Shown here: positions 24,639-32,350 of the stretch, in pieces | How positions within the stretch are numbered: position 1 is the stretch's first letter | Layout: each line of letters starts with the position of its first letter | Assembly (NCBI RefSeq): GCF_025369935.1 | Contig: NZ_CP104467.1 | Coordinates: 4,161,001-4,225,000, forward strand | Direction of reading: 5' to 3' | From: Paenibacillus andongensis | GTDB lineage: Bacteria; Bacillota; Bacilli; Paenibacillales; NBRC-103111 | DNA: 64,000 nt | The notes under the pieces: generated by a model | Database searches by the model: none | Told to the model about the DNA's origin: nothing | What the model saw: the letters and a program-made list of their open reading frames with translations, nothing else | Program-made: the position numbers and the translations under genes

Positions 24639-26009
24639 TTAAGTGCAAGTTGACTGATTTTTTTGCTTAGGATTATCTCGCAACCAATTCAACATATCGT
24701 CAATCGTATGCACAGGTACAATTAGCAGCCCGGGTGCTCCTCGTCTTGCTTCTGCCTCGTTTTGAGCTGGAACAAAGAATACATCGGCATTCGTTCTGCT
24801 GACACTATAGGCTTTCTGCTCTAAGCCACCAACTGGACCAATCGAACCATCGGGTTCCATGGTACCCGTGCCTGCTACACGATTCCCATATGTAACACCG
24901 CATGGTGTGAGCTGATCAATCAATGTTAGTGCCAACACTGCACCATGCGAGGGTCCTCCCTCATGCAGCAGATAGTTATGATATTTCACCGGGTCTGGAA
25001 TATCATATTGCACCTCATTCGCAACTTGAATGCCGAAAGCAGCACGGCTCGGATCATCCGGATTTTCCCGTGTCTTAACCGATAGACTAACTTGCTGCCC
25101 GCCGCGCAGCACCAACACCTTCACTTGATCTCCGGGCTTGGTCATTTTCATGCGGGCTGTCAGCTCTTGTACCGTAGTAACGCTATCATCATTTACTTTC
25201 TCGATCACATCACTTAGCTGTAAGACGCCAGCGCCGGGGCTATCTTTTAGAATCGCCGTAATGCGAACCCCATGCGAGGTGATTCCCTTGCCCTTACCTA
25301 GTTTCTGATAAGCAATTGCACTTCCTGCGGCGTTCGCATCCTCCTTCATCGTGCGAACTTCTTGGTTGTACTCCCCTAGAGACATACCGAGATTCTTCGG
25401 CTCAAATGTATACTTAGGAAAAAGCTTCGCATATAGCCAATCGATTGGGAATGCTGGTCGCTCAAAGACGAGCACACCCGAAATATCACCATGAACATTT
25501 CCCCCACCCGCCTGAGCGTAACGATTCATATTTAAGGTCAATCCTGGGTAAGTGACCATGGAATTCGTCGGCCAGAACATCACAAGCAATAGACACAAAA
25601 TGGAACCAAACACGGTTATACTCTGAACAGGCACCTTGCGACGCATCCGTTCATGGAAAAATAAATTTATAAATACTAATAACCAAGTTATAAGAAAAGT
25701 ACTCACCGAAATTTCAACTTTCTTCGGAATCGTTAGCAGAATAATGACACTTGCCAAGGAAGCTGCGATTATCGCGATGCTTCGAACGCGAAGCCAGATA
25801 CTTCTTTGCGAGAACATATGCCATAATGCGCCAGCCATCCAAATAATAGGAATCAAGGCAAGAGCATAGATCAGCAGATCAATCGCATCTATCCAATAAA
25901 TCCTTGTACCCAAACGCAAGGGATCAGGCAGCCAAATTAATTCCCCTGTTACAGCTAATATCAGGGCTAAAACCATACCCAAATAGTAAAGTCTTTGCCA
26001 GCGTGCCAT
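24639..26009 (-). CDS. membrane-anchored PDZ-Lon (S16) protease
   Basis: 456 residues. Four or five membrane helices fill about residues 5-150, unusual because YlbL/SdrC-type relatives have one. A PDZ domain lies about 240-325 (SPGAGVLQLSDVIEKVND, GDQVKVLVLRGG). A LonC-type protease domain follows with the Ser/Lys dyad Ser354 (GGPSHGAV) and Lys399 (GLEQKAY) plus GTGTMEPDGSIGPVGG. It probably degrades or trims membrane or secreted proteins outside the membrane. The long soluble part before the PDZ (about 155-240) is typical of the family. Own terminator; monocistronic. Confidence 0.82.
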   Translation of the reverse strand: MARWQRLYYLGMVLALILAVTGELIWLPDPLRLGTRIYWIDAIDLLIYALALIPIIWMAGALWHMFSQRSIWLRVRSIAIIAASLASVIILLTIPKKVEISVSTFLITWLLVFINLFFHERMRRKVPVQSITVFGSILCLLLVMFWPTNSMVTYPGLTLNMNRYAQAGGGNVHGDISGVLVFERPAFPIDWLYAKLFPKYTFEPKNLGMSLGEYNQEVRTMKEDANAAGSAIAYQKLGKGKGITSHGVRITAILKDSPGAGVLQLSDVIEKVNDDSVTTVQELTARMKMTKPGDQVKVLVLRGGQQVSLSVKTRENPDDPSRAAFGIQVANEVQYDIPDPVKYHNYLLHEGGPSHGAVLALTLIDQLTPCGVTYGNRVAGTGTMEPDGSIGPVGGLEQKAYSVSRTNADVFFVPAQNEAEARRGAPGLLIVPVHTIDDMLNWLRDNPKQKNQSTCT

Positions 26010-26083
26010 CCCTCAAACATCTCCTATTTCACCGAATCGTAAAAGAGCAGACACCCCAATCATAAGGTATCTGCTGCTTTTAA

Positions 26084-26845
26084 CTAAGTTAACTCGTTCA
26101 TATATTTCACGACTTCATCATAGGAAAGCTTGCCACCGAAAATATCTAAGGCACTCCCAATGGTGATATCGAGCTTCCCGCGGGACAACTCTTTGAATAG
26201 CTCAAGATCCGCGAATGATCTTGCTCCTCCTGCGTAGGTAGTAGGTATAACAACCCATTCAGCCAGCGTACTGACCAAGCTTTGCTGAATCCCGCTTTGT
26301 TTGCCCTCAACATCAACAGCATGAATTAGAAACTCATCACAATATTGTTCCAAAAACCGAATGTTTTCATGATTCAATTCAAAGTCACTTATTTGCTTCC
26401 ATTGGTTAGTAGCGACGAACCATTTGCCATCTTTCTCCTTACAGCTGAGATCTATGACCAAATTATTCTTTCCTACCTCAGCTACGATTCGGTTAAGATT
26501 GTCCATATTCAATTTCCCGTCGCGGAAAATATAGGAGGTAACAACGACGTGCGAAGCACCTTGTTCAAGATAGTAGCTAGCATTCTCCGCATGAATACCA
26601 CCGCCAATTTGCAAACCGCCAGGATACTCTCGCAGCGCGTTCACGGCTTCATCCTTATTCCCGTCACCAAGCATGATGACATGCCCTCCAAGTAGATGAT
26701 CCCTTTTGAACATCGCGGCATAATAGGTTGAGTCATAAGAGGAAACAAAGTTTTCAATGATTTCCTTCCCCTCCGTACTTAATGTCTCACCTACGATTTG
26801 TTTAACTTTTCCGTTGTGTAAATCGATACAAGGTCTAAATTTCAC
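26084..26845 (-). CDS. hisA: eukaryotic-type HisA (ProFAR isomerase)
   Basis: 253 residues, TIM barrel. Fourth step of histidine synthesis: isomerisation of ProFAR to PRFAR. The sequence matches the fungal/plant HIS6 type rather than standard bacterial HisA: FRPCIDLHNGKVKQIVG at the start, LQIGGGIHAENASYYL, VIDLSCKEKDGKWFVATNQW, EFLIHAVDVEGKQSGI, TYAGGARSFADLELF and GSALDIFGG. The catalytic Asp pair is present (CIDLHNG, HAVDVEG). No other his genes are nearby, so either it stands in for the normal hisA or it is an extra copy. Probably ancient lateral transfer. Confidence 0.85.
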   Translation of the reverse strand: MKFRPCIDLHNGKVKQIVGETLSTEGKEIIENFVSSYDSTYYAAMFKRDHLLGGHVIMLGDGNKDEAVNALREYPGGLQIGGGIHAENASYYLEQGASHVVVTSYIFRDGKLNMDNLNRIVAEVGKNNLVIDLSCKEKDGKWFVATNQWKQISDFELNHENIRFLEQYCDEFLIHAVDVEGKQSGIQQSLVSTLAEWVVIPTTYAGGARSFADLELFKELSRGKLDITIGSALDIFGGKLSYDEVVKYMNELT

Positions 26846-26978
26846 GAAAATACCCCCACTAGAATCAATTGCTGCTAGATCAATTTTCCATCAATTATAG
26901 CACAAATAGCTCTCTGATGAGGGTGGAGTACAATTAACATTTTTAACAAGCTGCCTTCACCCAGTCATCTTCATGAAA

Positions 26979-27006
26979 AAAAACCTCATCCACAGATGAG
27001 GTTTTC
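26979..27006 (-). terminator. terminator after the 157-residue hypothetical gene
   Basis: AAAACCTCATC, loop CACA, GATGAGGTTTTC; flanked by A and T runs, 21 bases beyond the stop codon at 27027. Confidence 0.8.
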
Positions 27007-27026
27007 TTGATATTTTGCGATAAAAT

Positions 27027-27500
27027 TTACTTTCTAGTGAATCCTTCTTCGTCCAGATACTCTTGAACCTCTTCATAGGTTTCAAAGGCGCAGTCTAGAT
27101 TGCTTCCGGCATAGATATACCATAAATCTTCAACAAAGGTAACGACCAAGAGATGGCCGTCTTCATCTATCCAATTCTCTTCTTGTTGGTCTGTTTCATG
27201 CTTTGGAATCTTCTTGGATGTCTTACCCGTTAAAGAATGAATCGACTTCTCGATAATGTCTCGAAGCTCTTCCGCGCTGAAATCACGAATATTTATTAAC
27301 CCTTTGTTATCCGTAGCATATCCTTTGATATATTCAGCGTATACAAATCCATTTCCGTTTGGGTGCAGGTGATAAACAACCGTCTTCTTATCATAAGCAC
27401 TTTCTTCATAATGAAAATTAATCCGGCCAAGTGATACATTTTTCCGTTCTAACTCGGGAAAAGATTCCACGATAGCTAATTTTTCCTCTAAACTAAGCAT
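27027..27500 (-). CDS. conserved hypothetical protein, 157 residues
   Basis: Soluble acidic protein starting MLSLEEKLAIVESFPELERK, with an alternating beta-rich first half (VVYHLHPNGNGFVYAEYI) and a C-terminal ENWIDEDGHLLVVTFVEDLW plus EEVQEYLDEEGF helix. It resembles small Bacillales proteins of unknown role. It is 15 bases downstream of the 102-residue gene in the same direction, so the two form an operon. No catalytic motif is visible. Confidence 0.6.
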   Translation of the reverse strand: MLSLEEKLAIVESFPELERKNVSLGRINFHYEESAYDKKTVVYHLHPNGNGFVYAEYIKGYATDNKGLINIRDFSAEELRDIIEKSIHSLTGKTSKKIPKHETDQQEENWIDEDGHLLVVTFVEDLWYIYAGSNLDCAFETYEEVQEYLDEEGFTRK

Positions 27501-27515
27501 ACAAGCCTCCGTAAC

Positions 27516-27824
27516 CTACTCAATAACCTGGATTTTAAACACATTCTCCAATTTTCCATCTGATCTTTTTTTCAAAGGCACTTTAATGTCTCTTCCGAGT
27601 TCTTTGAAAAAAGTTTCAACATCACACTGTACATTGGAAAGGATAACTTTGAATGAACCGTCTTCGACAATGTTCTGATTAGCTTCTGCAAGGACCTTAA
27701 CATCTACCGCGTATTTCTTTGTTAACGTGTTGATGTATCGGCTGAAAATTTCAAGTAATTCCTCATTGTTAAAATTTTCAATAACCAGTTTTCCCTTGTT
27801 CGTAAAATTTAATTGAACGTTCAC
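27516..27824 (-). CDS. conserved hypothetical protein, 102 residues
   Basis: Starts at a GTG (NVQLNFTNKGKLVIE) that has AAGGGGAC eight bases upstream; the longer frame from 27902 has no such site. Mixed alpha/beta, ending with DIKVPLKKRSDGKLENVFKI. It is first in a two-gene operon with the gene at 27027-27500. Not recognised. Confidence 0.55.
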   Translation of the reverse strand: MNVQLNFTNKGKLVIENFNNEELLEIFSRYINTLTKKYAVDVKVLAEANQNIVEDGSFKVILSNVQCDVETFFKELGRDIKVPLKKRSDGKLENVFKIQVIE

Positions 27825-28027
27825 TTTTAAATGTCCCCTTTTCCTATAAAACCGATTATTTTCTTGTGGTAAAAACATGCTGACCGTCTGGTTCTTCCTC
27901 ATTGAAAAGGATCCAATCCCTTGTTGGCATCGTTGGCTTTACATCGATCAAATAATGCTTCTCTTCTATTTTACTTGTTTTTATGGGTATGAAGCAATAC
28001 AAAAGCCAAATTCATTTTTAAAAATAA

Positions 28028-28060
28028 AAAGAAGCAGGTCATTCCCTGCCTCTTCTTGTC
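28028..28060 (-). terminator. hairpin with minus-strand T-run upstream of yneQ
   Basis: GAAGCAGG pairs with CCTGC-C-TCTTC around TCATT; on the minus strand it is followed by TTTTTATTTTT. It lies in the 295-base gap 27825-28119. It would stop minus-strand transcripts coming from 28435-28950 after they pass antisense through yneQ. Otherwise the gap shows only promoter-like AT-rich DNA. Confidence 0.5.
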
Positions 28061-28119
28061 TTATATTGTATAATTATAACACACTTTTATGAATTCTAAG
28101 CAAAAAGGATGGAATCTCA

Positions 28120-28419
28120 ATGGCCTTTGGCATAAAAAGAGAAGAACTTCAACAATGGAAGGCTGCCGTTAGCCGCGGCGAAATTGCCTTTTTGACTCAT
28201 TACTGGTTGGATAAACGCTTTGTTGGCATTCGAACCGTCACGAAAGTGGGGTGTTCTGACTTGGATCGACTATCCAAATGGTGTATATCACATGGATTAG
28301 ACCCGCAATATATTCACTATAGTCCTTCCTATCCCCATTTCGACCTCTTTGGCCCCATGCAAAAGCGAATATTAGAACTCGAGAATAAATGGGAGCAGAT
28401 CGAAAGATTCAAACTCTAA
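28120..28419 (+). CDS. yneQ: YneQ-like conserved protein
   Basis: 99 residues, closely like B. subtilis YneQ: MAFGIKREELQQWK start, AFLTHYWLDKRF, TKVGCSDLDRL, and SYPHFDLFG near the C-terminus. Function unknown. AAAAAGGATGG precedes the ATG. It is convergent with the DUF6886-type gene, 15 bases apart. Confidence 0.8.
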   Translation: MAFGIKREELQQWKAAVSRGEIAFLTHYWLDKRFVGIRTVTKVGCSDLDRLSKWCISHGLDPQYIHYSPSYPHFDLFGPMQKRILELENKWEQIERFKL

Positions 28420-28434
28420 TAAATTTAAAATGAT

Positions 28435-28950
28435 TTAAACACGTTTCGCATGTTCAAATCGATGGATGCCAAAATCAGTAAGCGTCGAAGCAAGAATAGC
28501 TTCTCTAAGTTTAATTAAACTTGGCGTAAATCTCACTTCAATATTTAATGCCATCAATTGATCTAATAATTGACTAATGGGCTGCATGTCCAATGGTCTG
28601 ACCGTTTGCTCAGAAATGAAGTAACCTGCGGTTTCATCAAACATTTCAAAGCCTTCTCTTGCAAATGTATACCGATACATCGTTGTCTGACTGATTTGTG
28701 AATACCAATCGTTCTCCACCACCATAACCGTGTCAGAGGAACTTACTCCAAAAAATGTTCGCTCATCTTCTTCACTCATCGTTTCTGTTCTCTTGTACAC
28801 AATGCGCGGACAATTCCGTGGCACATAAAAAGTAAAGGCATGCTCAGGGTCTATTGCCCAAACGACTGGAGGCATATCTGTACGATTTGCCTTTACTCTT
28901 GGGATGAATACCTCAATATCGGGTTCATGGCTAAAATGATATAACACCAT
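28435..28950 (-). CDS. DUF6886-family protein
   Basis: 171 residues starting MVLYHFSHEPDIEVFIPR, with PPVVWAIDPEHAFTFYVPR (residues 27-45) and CPRIVY. The start resembles ADP-ribosyl/RNA 2'-phosphotransferase-like folds (YHFS motif), and the family is described only as DUF6886. Role unknown. AGAGGTGATC precedes the ATG. Single gene. Confidence 0.7.
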   Translation of the reverse strand: MVLYHFSHEPDIEVFIPRVKANRTDMPPVVWAIDPEHAFTFYVPRNCPRIVYKRTETMSEEDERTFFGVSSSDTVMVVENDWYSQISQTTMYRYTFAREGFEMFDETAGYFISEQTVRPLDMQPISQLLDQLMALNIEVRFTPSLIKLREAILASTLTDFGIHRFEHAKRV

Positions 28951-29088
28951 TAGATCACCTCTTCATGATCCATAATTCTAGAGGCATGATGAAATACCTT
29001 TAAATAGTAATAGGCTCGTATACATAAATAACCATATGTTATACTAAATATTTGTAAATATTAAAACTTGTGAATTTGGAGAACCTAC

Positions 29089-29742
29089 ATGATCCCGAAA
29101 CTTAAAATTACCTTTGTCCTCATTCTTTGCATCTTTTCACTTATTTGCTTCTCCCTTGTTGCTACCCAGATTCAAGGCCAACGAATCGCGCATTTCGATC
29201 ACAATGTCATTAGTCTCATTCAAGGAATGGAATCGCCTGGACTCACCCTATTCATGAAAGTATTCACTTTCATTGGTTCAACCCCGATCGTTGTCGTCAT
29301 TGCCCTCACTGCCATACTTTTTCTTTATTTTGTTTTACATCATCGTTTTGAGCTCATTTTCTTTATTTCCATAGTTGCTGGTACTGGTATTGTTAATTTG
29401 CTCCTCAAATTGTATTTTGCTCGTCAAAGACCCGACTTGCATAGACTTATCCAAGAAACTGGCTACAGCTTTCCCAGTGGGCATTCTATGGAAGCCTTCG
29501 CGCTTTACGCGTCGCTTGCTTTTCTCCTTTGGCGGCACCTCTCTACGAGAATCAGTAGAAGCATCACTATCATCATTTGCAGCATCATGATCGTTCTTAT
29601 TGGAATAAGTCGAATTTATCTTGGAGTTCATTACCCGAGTGATGTCTTGGGCGGATACTTAGCTAGCGGGGTCTACTTCACATTAGGAGTATGGTTATTT
29701 CAATGGTACAAAGAGTATCGAGCTTACAAATTTGCTAAGTAA
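29089..29742 (+). CDS. PAP2-family membrane phosphatase
   Basis: 217 residues, about six membrane helices. All three parts of the PAP2 signature are present: KLYFARQRP, SFPSGHSM and SRIYLGVHYPSDVLGGYL, supplying the catalytic His residues. Likely dephosphorylates lipid pyrophosphates such as undecaprenyl-PP or phosphatidate/PGP. GGAGAA stands before the ATG. Monocistronic; its 3' end overlaps the convergent small gene at 29735. Confidence 0.88.
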   Translation: MIPKLKITFVLILCIFSLICFSLVATQIQGQRIAHFDHNVISLIQGMESPGLTLFMKVFTFIGSTPIVVVIALTAILFLYFVLHHRFELIFFISIVAGTGIVNLLLKLYFARQRPDLHRLIQETGYSFPSGHSMEAFALYASLAFLLWRHLSTRISRSITIIICSIMIVLIGISRIYLGVHYPSDVLGGYLASGVYFTLGVWLFQWYKEYRAYKFAK

Positions 29743-29926
29743 TTTCGTTAATTTGCCTCAATCTCGTTTCAAATCGACTTATGAATTCTATCGAATACTC
29801 GCCAATTGCTACTATTTGATCACGGACAAGCCCTGGAAATTCGGAATGATGGATATCTAGATTATCATCAAGTTCGTTATACCAGGGCAATAAATTCATT
29901 TTGATAATTAACAAACGACTTTTCAC
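29735..29926 (-). CDS. small hypothetical protein
   Basis: 63 residues from a GTG start with AAAGGTGG eight bases upstream; an upstream GTG at 29938 is too near that site. Sequence includes MNLLPWYNELDDNLDIHHSE and EFISRFETRLRQ. Convergent overlap of eight bases with the PAP2 gene. Family not recognised. Confidence 0.4.
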   Translation of the reverse strand: MKSRLLIIKMNLLPWYNELDDNLDIHHSEFPGLVRDQIVAIGEYSIEFISRFETRLRQINEIT

Positions 29927-30080
29927 CTCGAATTCCACCTTTACAGCGTCATATTAAAGTTTATTCCAATCACGCTGTTTGTGTCCTAGTTGAATAAGCC
30001 AATTATAGTAGTGTTATTCCCCATTTCTTCTATTAACTATGTAATAGCCCCGCAAAAGATAGGGCTGGATTAATTGATCT

Positions 30081-31130
30081 TCATCGGTTTAATAGAAACT
30101 TAGCATATCTTAACGGTGTCTCATACGTATTATTAAAAGTCTGATGCATTTTTAATTGCTTAAATTCATACCGTTGATCTCTTCCATTCACTTCGATAAG
30201 TTTAACTCGCCCATTCAGGTCAACGCCAACATCCAGTCCGACGTCAGCCATAGATGGGATGCGCTCACTTAGGTTTTCAACGATCAACAGAGATACTTGC
30301 TCAACAGATGCCTTTATTCGGTATGGATCAAAGCCGCTAGCCCGAAACAATTCTTCACATCGTCTAGCTTCTCCGCCTTTAGCCAAATTCGTAACATGTC
30401 TACCTGACGCTGCAACTTTGCCTGCAATACCCGTAATCTGCCACTTTCCTTTATCCCCGCGCTGGGCGGAAATCCTTAGATCGTAGGGTCGACCATTATA
30501 CGTTGCCAATGAAATCGCTTGTTGGATGAGATAGCTTTGTTTTCCAACCTTTTCATGGATAAAATCTTGGGCTTTCTTTTCACTAAGCATTTTCGGTTCG
30601 TTATTACTCCAGCAAACCTGCCAATCCTCGTTTTCCTTCTGAGTGACTTTAATCACCCCTTTACCAACACTGCTATTCGTCGGTTTAATGTATAGAGATG
30701 AAAATCTTTTCATAGCATCTACCATTTGCTCTCTTGAGTAAGCCATAGTTTCAGGAAGATACTCTCGAATTGCTTTGAATGTCGATAATAACTTGTGAAT
30801 ACGAAGTTTATCATGGCGATTTTGCCCATTGAATACAATACTTGATTTGGAAAGAAGACTTAATTGCTTTTGTAAATACGGCGTAAGGGTCATCGCACGA
30901 TTATGAGTGACTTTGGGAATAGGCAGCCTAATGAGTCGATACTTTTTATTTTCATAGCATAAGCCTAAAACAGACTTCTCATTGATATGCTGAAGGCACA
31001 TGTAGAATGGCGTCATCCCCAGATTTTCAGCGGCATTATTATAAAGATCGATTCGTTCATATCCGGTCTGCTGCCTGTGAATACCCAAATAAGTTTTTCG
31101 ATCTAGAAGAATTCCAACCACACTGCTCAC
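30081..31130 (-). CDS. YheC/YheD-family coat-associated ATP-grasp protein
   Basis: 349 residues from the GTG start with GAAGGTGAT ahead; the longer frame to 31241 has a low-quality Pro-rich beginning and no site. YheC/D proteins are spore-coat associated in B. subtilis. Seen: N-terminal VVGILLDRKTYLGI, an ATP-grasp core from about 140 (KLRIHKLLS, YIKPTNSSVGKGVIKV, YLIQQAISLATYNGRP, YDLRISAQRG, DVGLDVGVDLNGRVKLIEVN). Substrate unknown. Neighbours are a GNAT and a Nudix gene, transcribed the same way, upstream. Confidence 0.85.
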   Translation of the reverse strand: MSSVVGILLDRKTYLGIHRQQTGYERIDLYNNAAENLGMTPFYMCLQHINEKSVLGLCYENKKYRLIRLPIPKVTHNRAMTLTPYLQKQLSLLSKSSIVFNGQNRHDKLRIHKLLSTFKAIREYLPETMAYSREQMVDAMKRFSSLYIKPTNSSVGKGVIKVTQKENEDWQVCWSNNEPKMLSEKKAQDFIHEKVGKQSYLIQQAISLATYNGRPYDLRISAQRGDKGKWQITGIAGKVAASGRHVTNLAKGGEARRCEELFRASGFDPYRIKASVEQVSLLIVENLSERIPSMADVGLDVGVDLNGRVKLIEVNGRDQRYEFKQLKMHQTFNNTYETPLRYAKFLLNR

Positions 31131-31243
31131 GTCATCACCTTCGTCTAATAGGATCACTTTTACACTGTATGCAGTCAGAGTCCACCTGGTCCAAATTACT
31201 GCAAAAAAGAGCCGCGGGGGTGGCAGCTCTCCTGGTTCCATAA

Positions 31244-31771
31244 CTATTGCTTCTTGTACATATAAACCATCATTTCCTCATCATAGCCCTGTCCCGCATA
31301 TTCCAAAGCATTGCGTTCAACGCCATACGTCTCAAAGCCTAATTTGCGGTAAAGGTCAATAGCTGCTCCGTTCGTGGTTACCACGCTAAGCGTCACTTGC
31401 TTTAAACCTTCCAACTGATTCCCTCTACGGATCACTTCTACCATTAATTGCTTCGCAATCCCATGCCCGCGGTAGTTCTCCGATACGTATACACCCCAAA
31501 TAAAGGCTTTATGTTTCATCTTTAGACTTTGCTCTCTTTTAAAACCTACTGTCCCAATAAGCTGACCTTCCGTTGTAAAAGCACCCAATATATAATTGCT
31601 GCTATCTTGACCAATTCGTTTCACAATTTCTTCTAAAGGCAGCAGAACCGATTCTTCATATGCTGCACCGAACGCATCAGGGTGTTTATGCAGTGCCTCA
31701 AGCCGCAGCGCCCAATACGCCTTCGCTTCTTCTACCCGGATATCTCTGATCTCAATCTTAGTACTACTCAT
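31244..31771 (-). CDS. GNAT-family N-acetyltransferase
   Basis: 175 residues from ATG (MSSTKIEIRDIRVEEAKAYW), with GGTGAG just upstream overlapping the Nudix stop codon. Acetyl-CoA binding motif A is GVYVSENYRGHGIAKQLM (R/Q-x-x-G-x-G/A type), and the C-terminal IDLYRKLGFETYGVERNAL is typical. Substrate unknown. It starts five bases after the Nudix stop, so the two are translationally linked. Confidence 0.85.
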   Translation of the reverse strand: MSSTKIEIRDIRVEEAKAYWALRLEALHKHPDAFGAAYEESVLLPLEEIVKRIGQDSSNYILGAFTTEGQLIGTVGFKREQSLKMKHKAFIWGVYVSENYRGHGIAKQLMVEVIRRGNQLEGLKQVTLSVVTTNGAAIDLYRKLGFETYGVERNALEYAGQGYDEEMMVYMYKKQ

Positions 31772-31775
31772 ATAC

Positions 31776-32207
31776 TCACCATCCCACACTTTCAAACCAG
31801 AGTCCCTGTTGTTTCTTCTCTAAGGCAAGCCGAATATATGTAACCATATTGTCAGGAAGCTCCCGCAAATGAAACCATTTCAATTGCTCGCACTTCTCTG
31901 GCTCTTTATTCGTGATCTCCCCCTGCCAGCTATGTACATTTAGAAAGAAGTCCACCCATTCCGAGGTCGTATTTTTACGATGCATGACACCGATAATTTC
32001 AATATCTGTAGGCTTGATGACAACCCCTGCTTCTTCTTTCGCTTCTCTTATTGCAGCTGCGATGACCTCTTCACCGCCATCCATTCGGCCTGCAACAACG
32101 CTCCAATTGCCGTCTTGAAAGCCGGTATTTTGTCGCTTCAATAATAAAACTTCTTCGTTTCGATAAAACAACACATGCACAGAGCCATATAAAATAGGTG
32201 TTCTCAA
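31776..32207 (-). CDS. Nudix hydrolase
   Basis: 143 residues. Nudix box GGEEVIAAAIREAKEEAGV (about residues 44-62) is complete. N-terminus RTPILYGSVHVLFYRNEEVL and core GNWSVVAGRMDGGEE resemble MutT-like NTP pyrophosphatases. Sits first in a small operon with the GNAT gene. Substrate not predictable. Confidence 0.85.
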   Translation of the reverse strand: MRTPILYGSVHVLFYRNEEVLLLKRQNTGFQDGNWSVVAGRMDGGEEVIAAAIREAKEEAGVVIKPTDIEIIGVMHRKNTTSEWVDFFLNVHSWQGEITNKEPEKCEQLKWFHLRELPDNMVTYIRLALEKKQQGLWFESVGW

Positions 32208-32350
32208 AATGATCCCCCTTCATCAACATATCCCTATCAGACTTCCTTAAAATCCCACTAACATTTAACTGATTTTATCAGATTGCTGCTTGCATTGTAA
32301 ATTGTATAAATATAGCAAAAAAAGGAGCCAAATGGCCCCTTATCTGCTAA

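Noticed and set aside
27877..28092. Plus-strand frame of 71 residues upstream of yneQ
   Set aside because: Aromatic-rich, no ribosome site, runs through a terminator hairpin and overlaps the promoter of the neighbouring operon.
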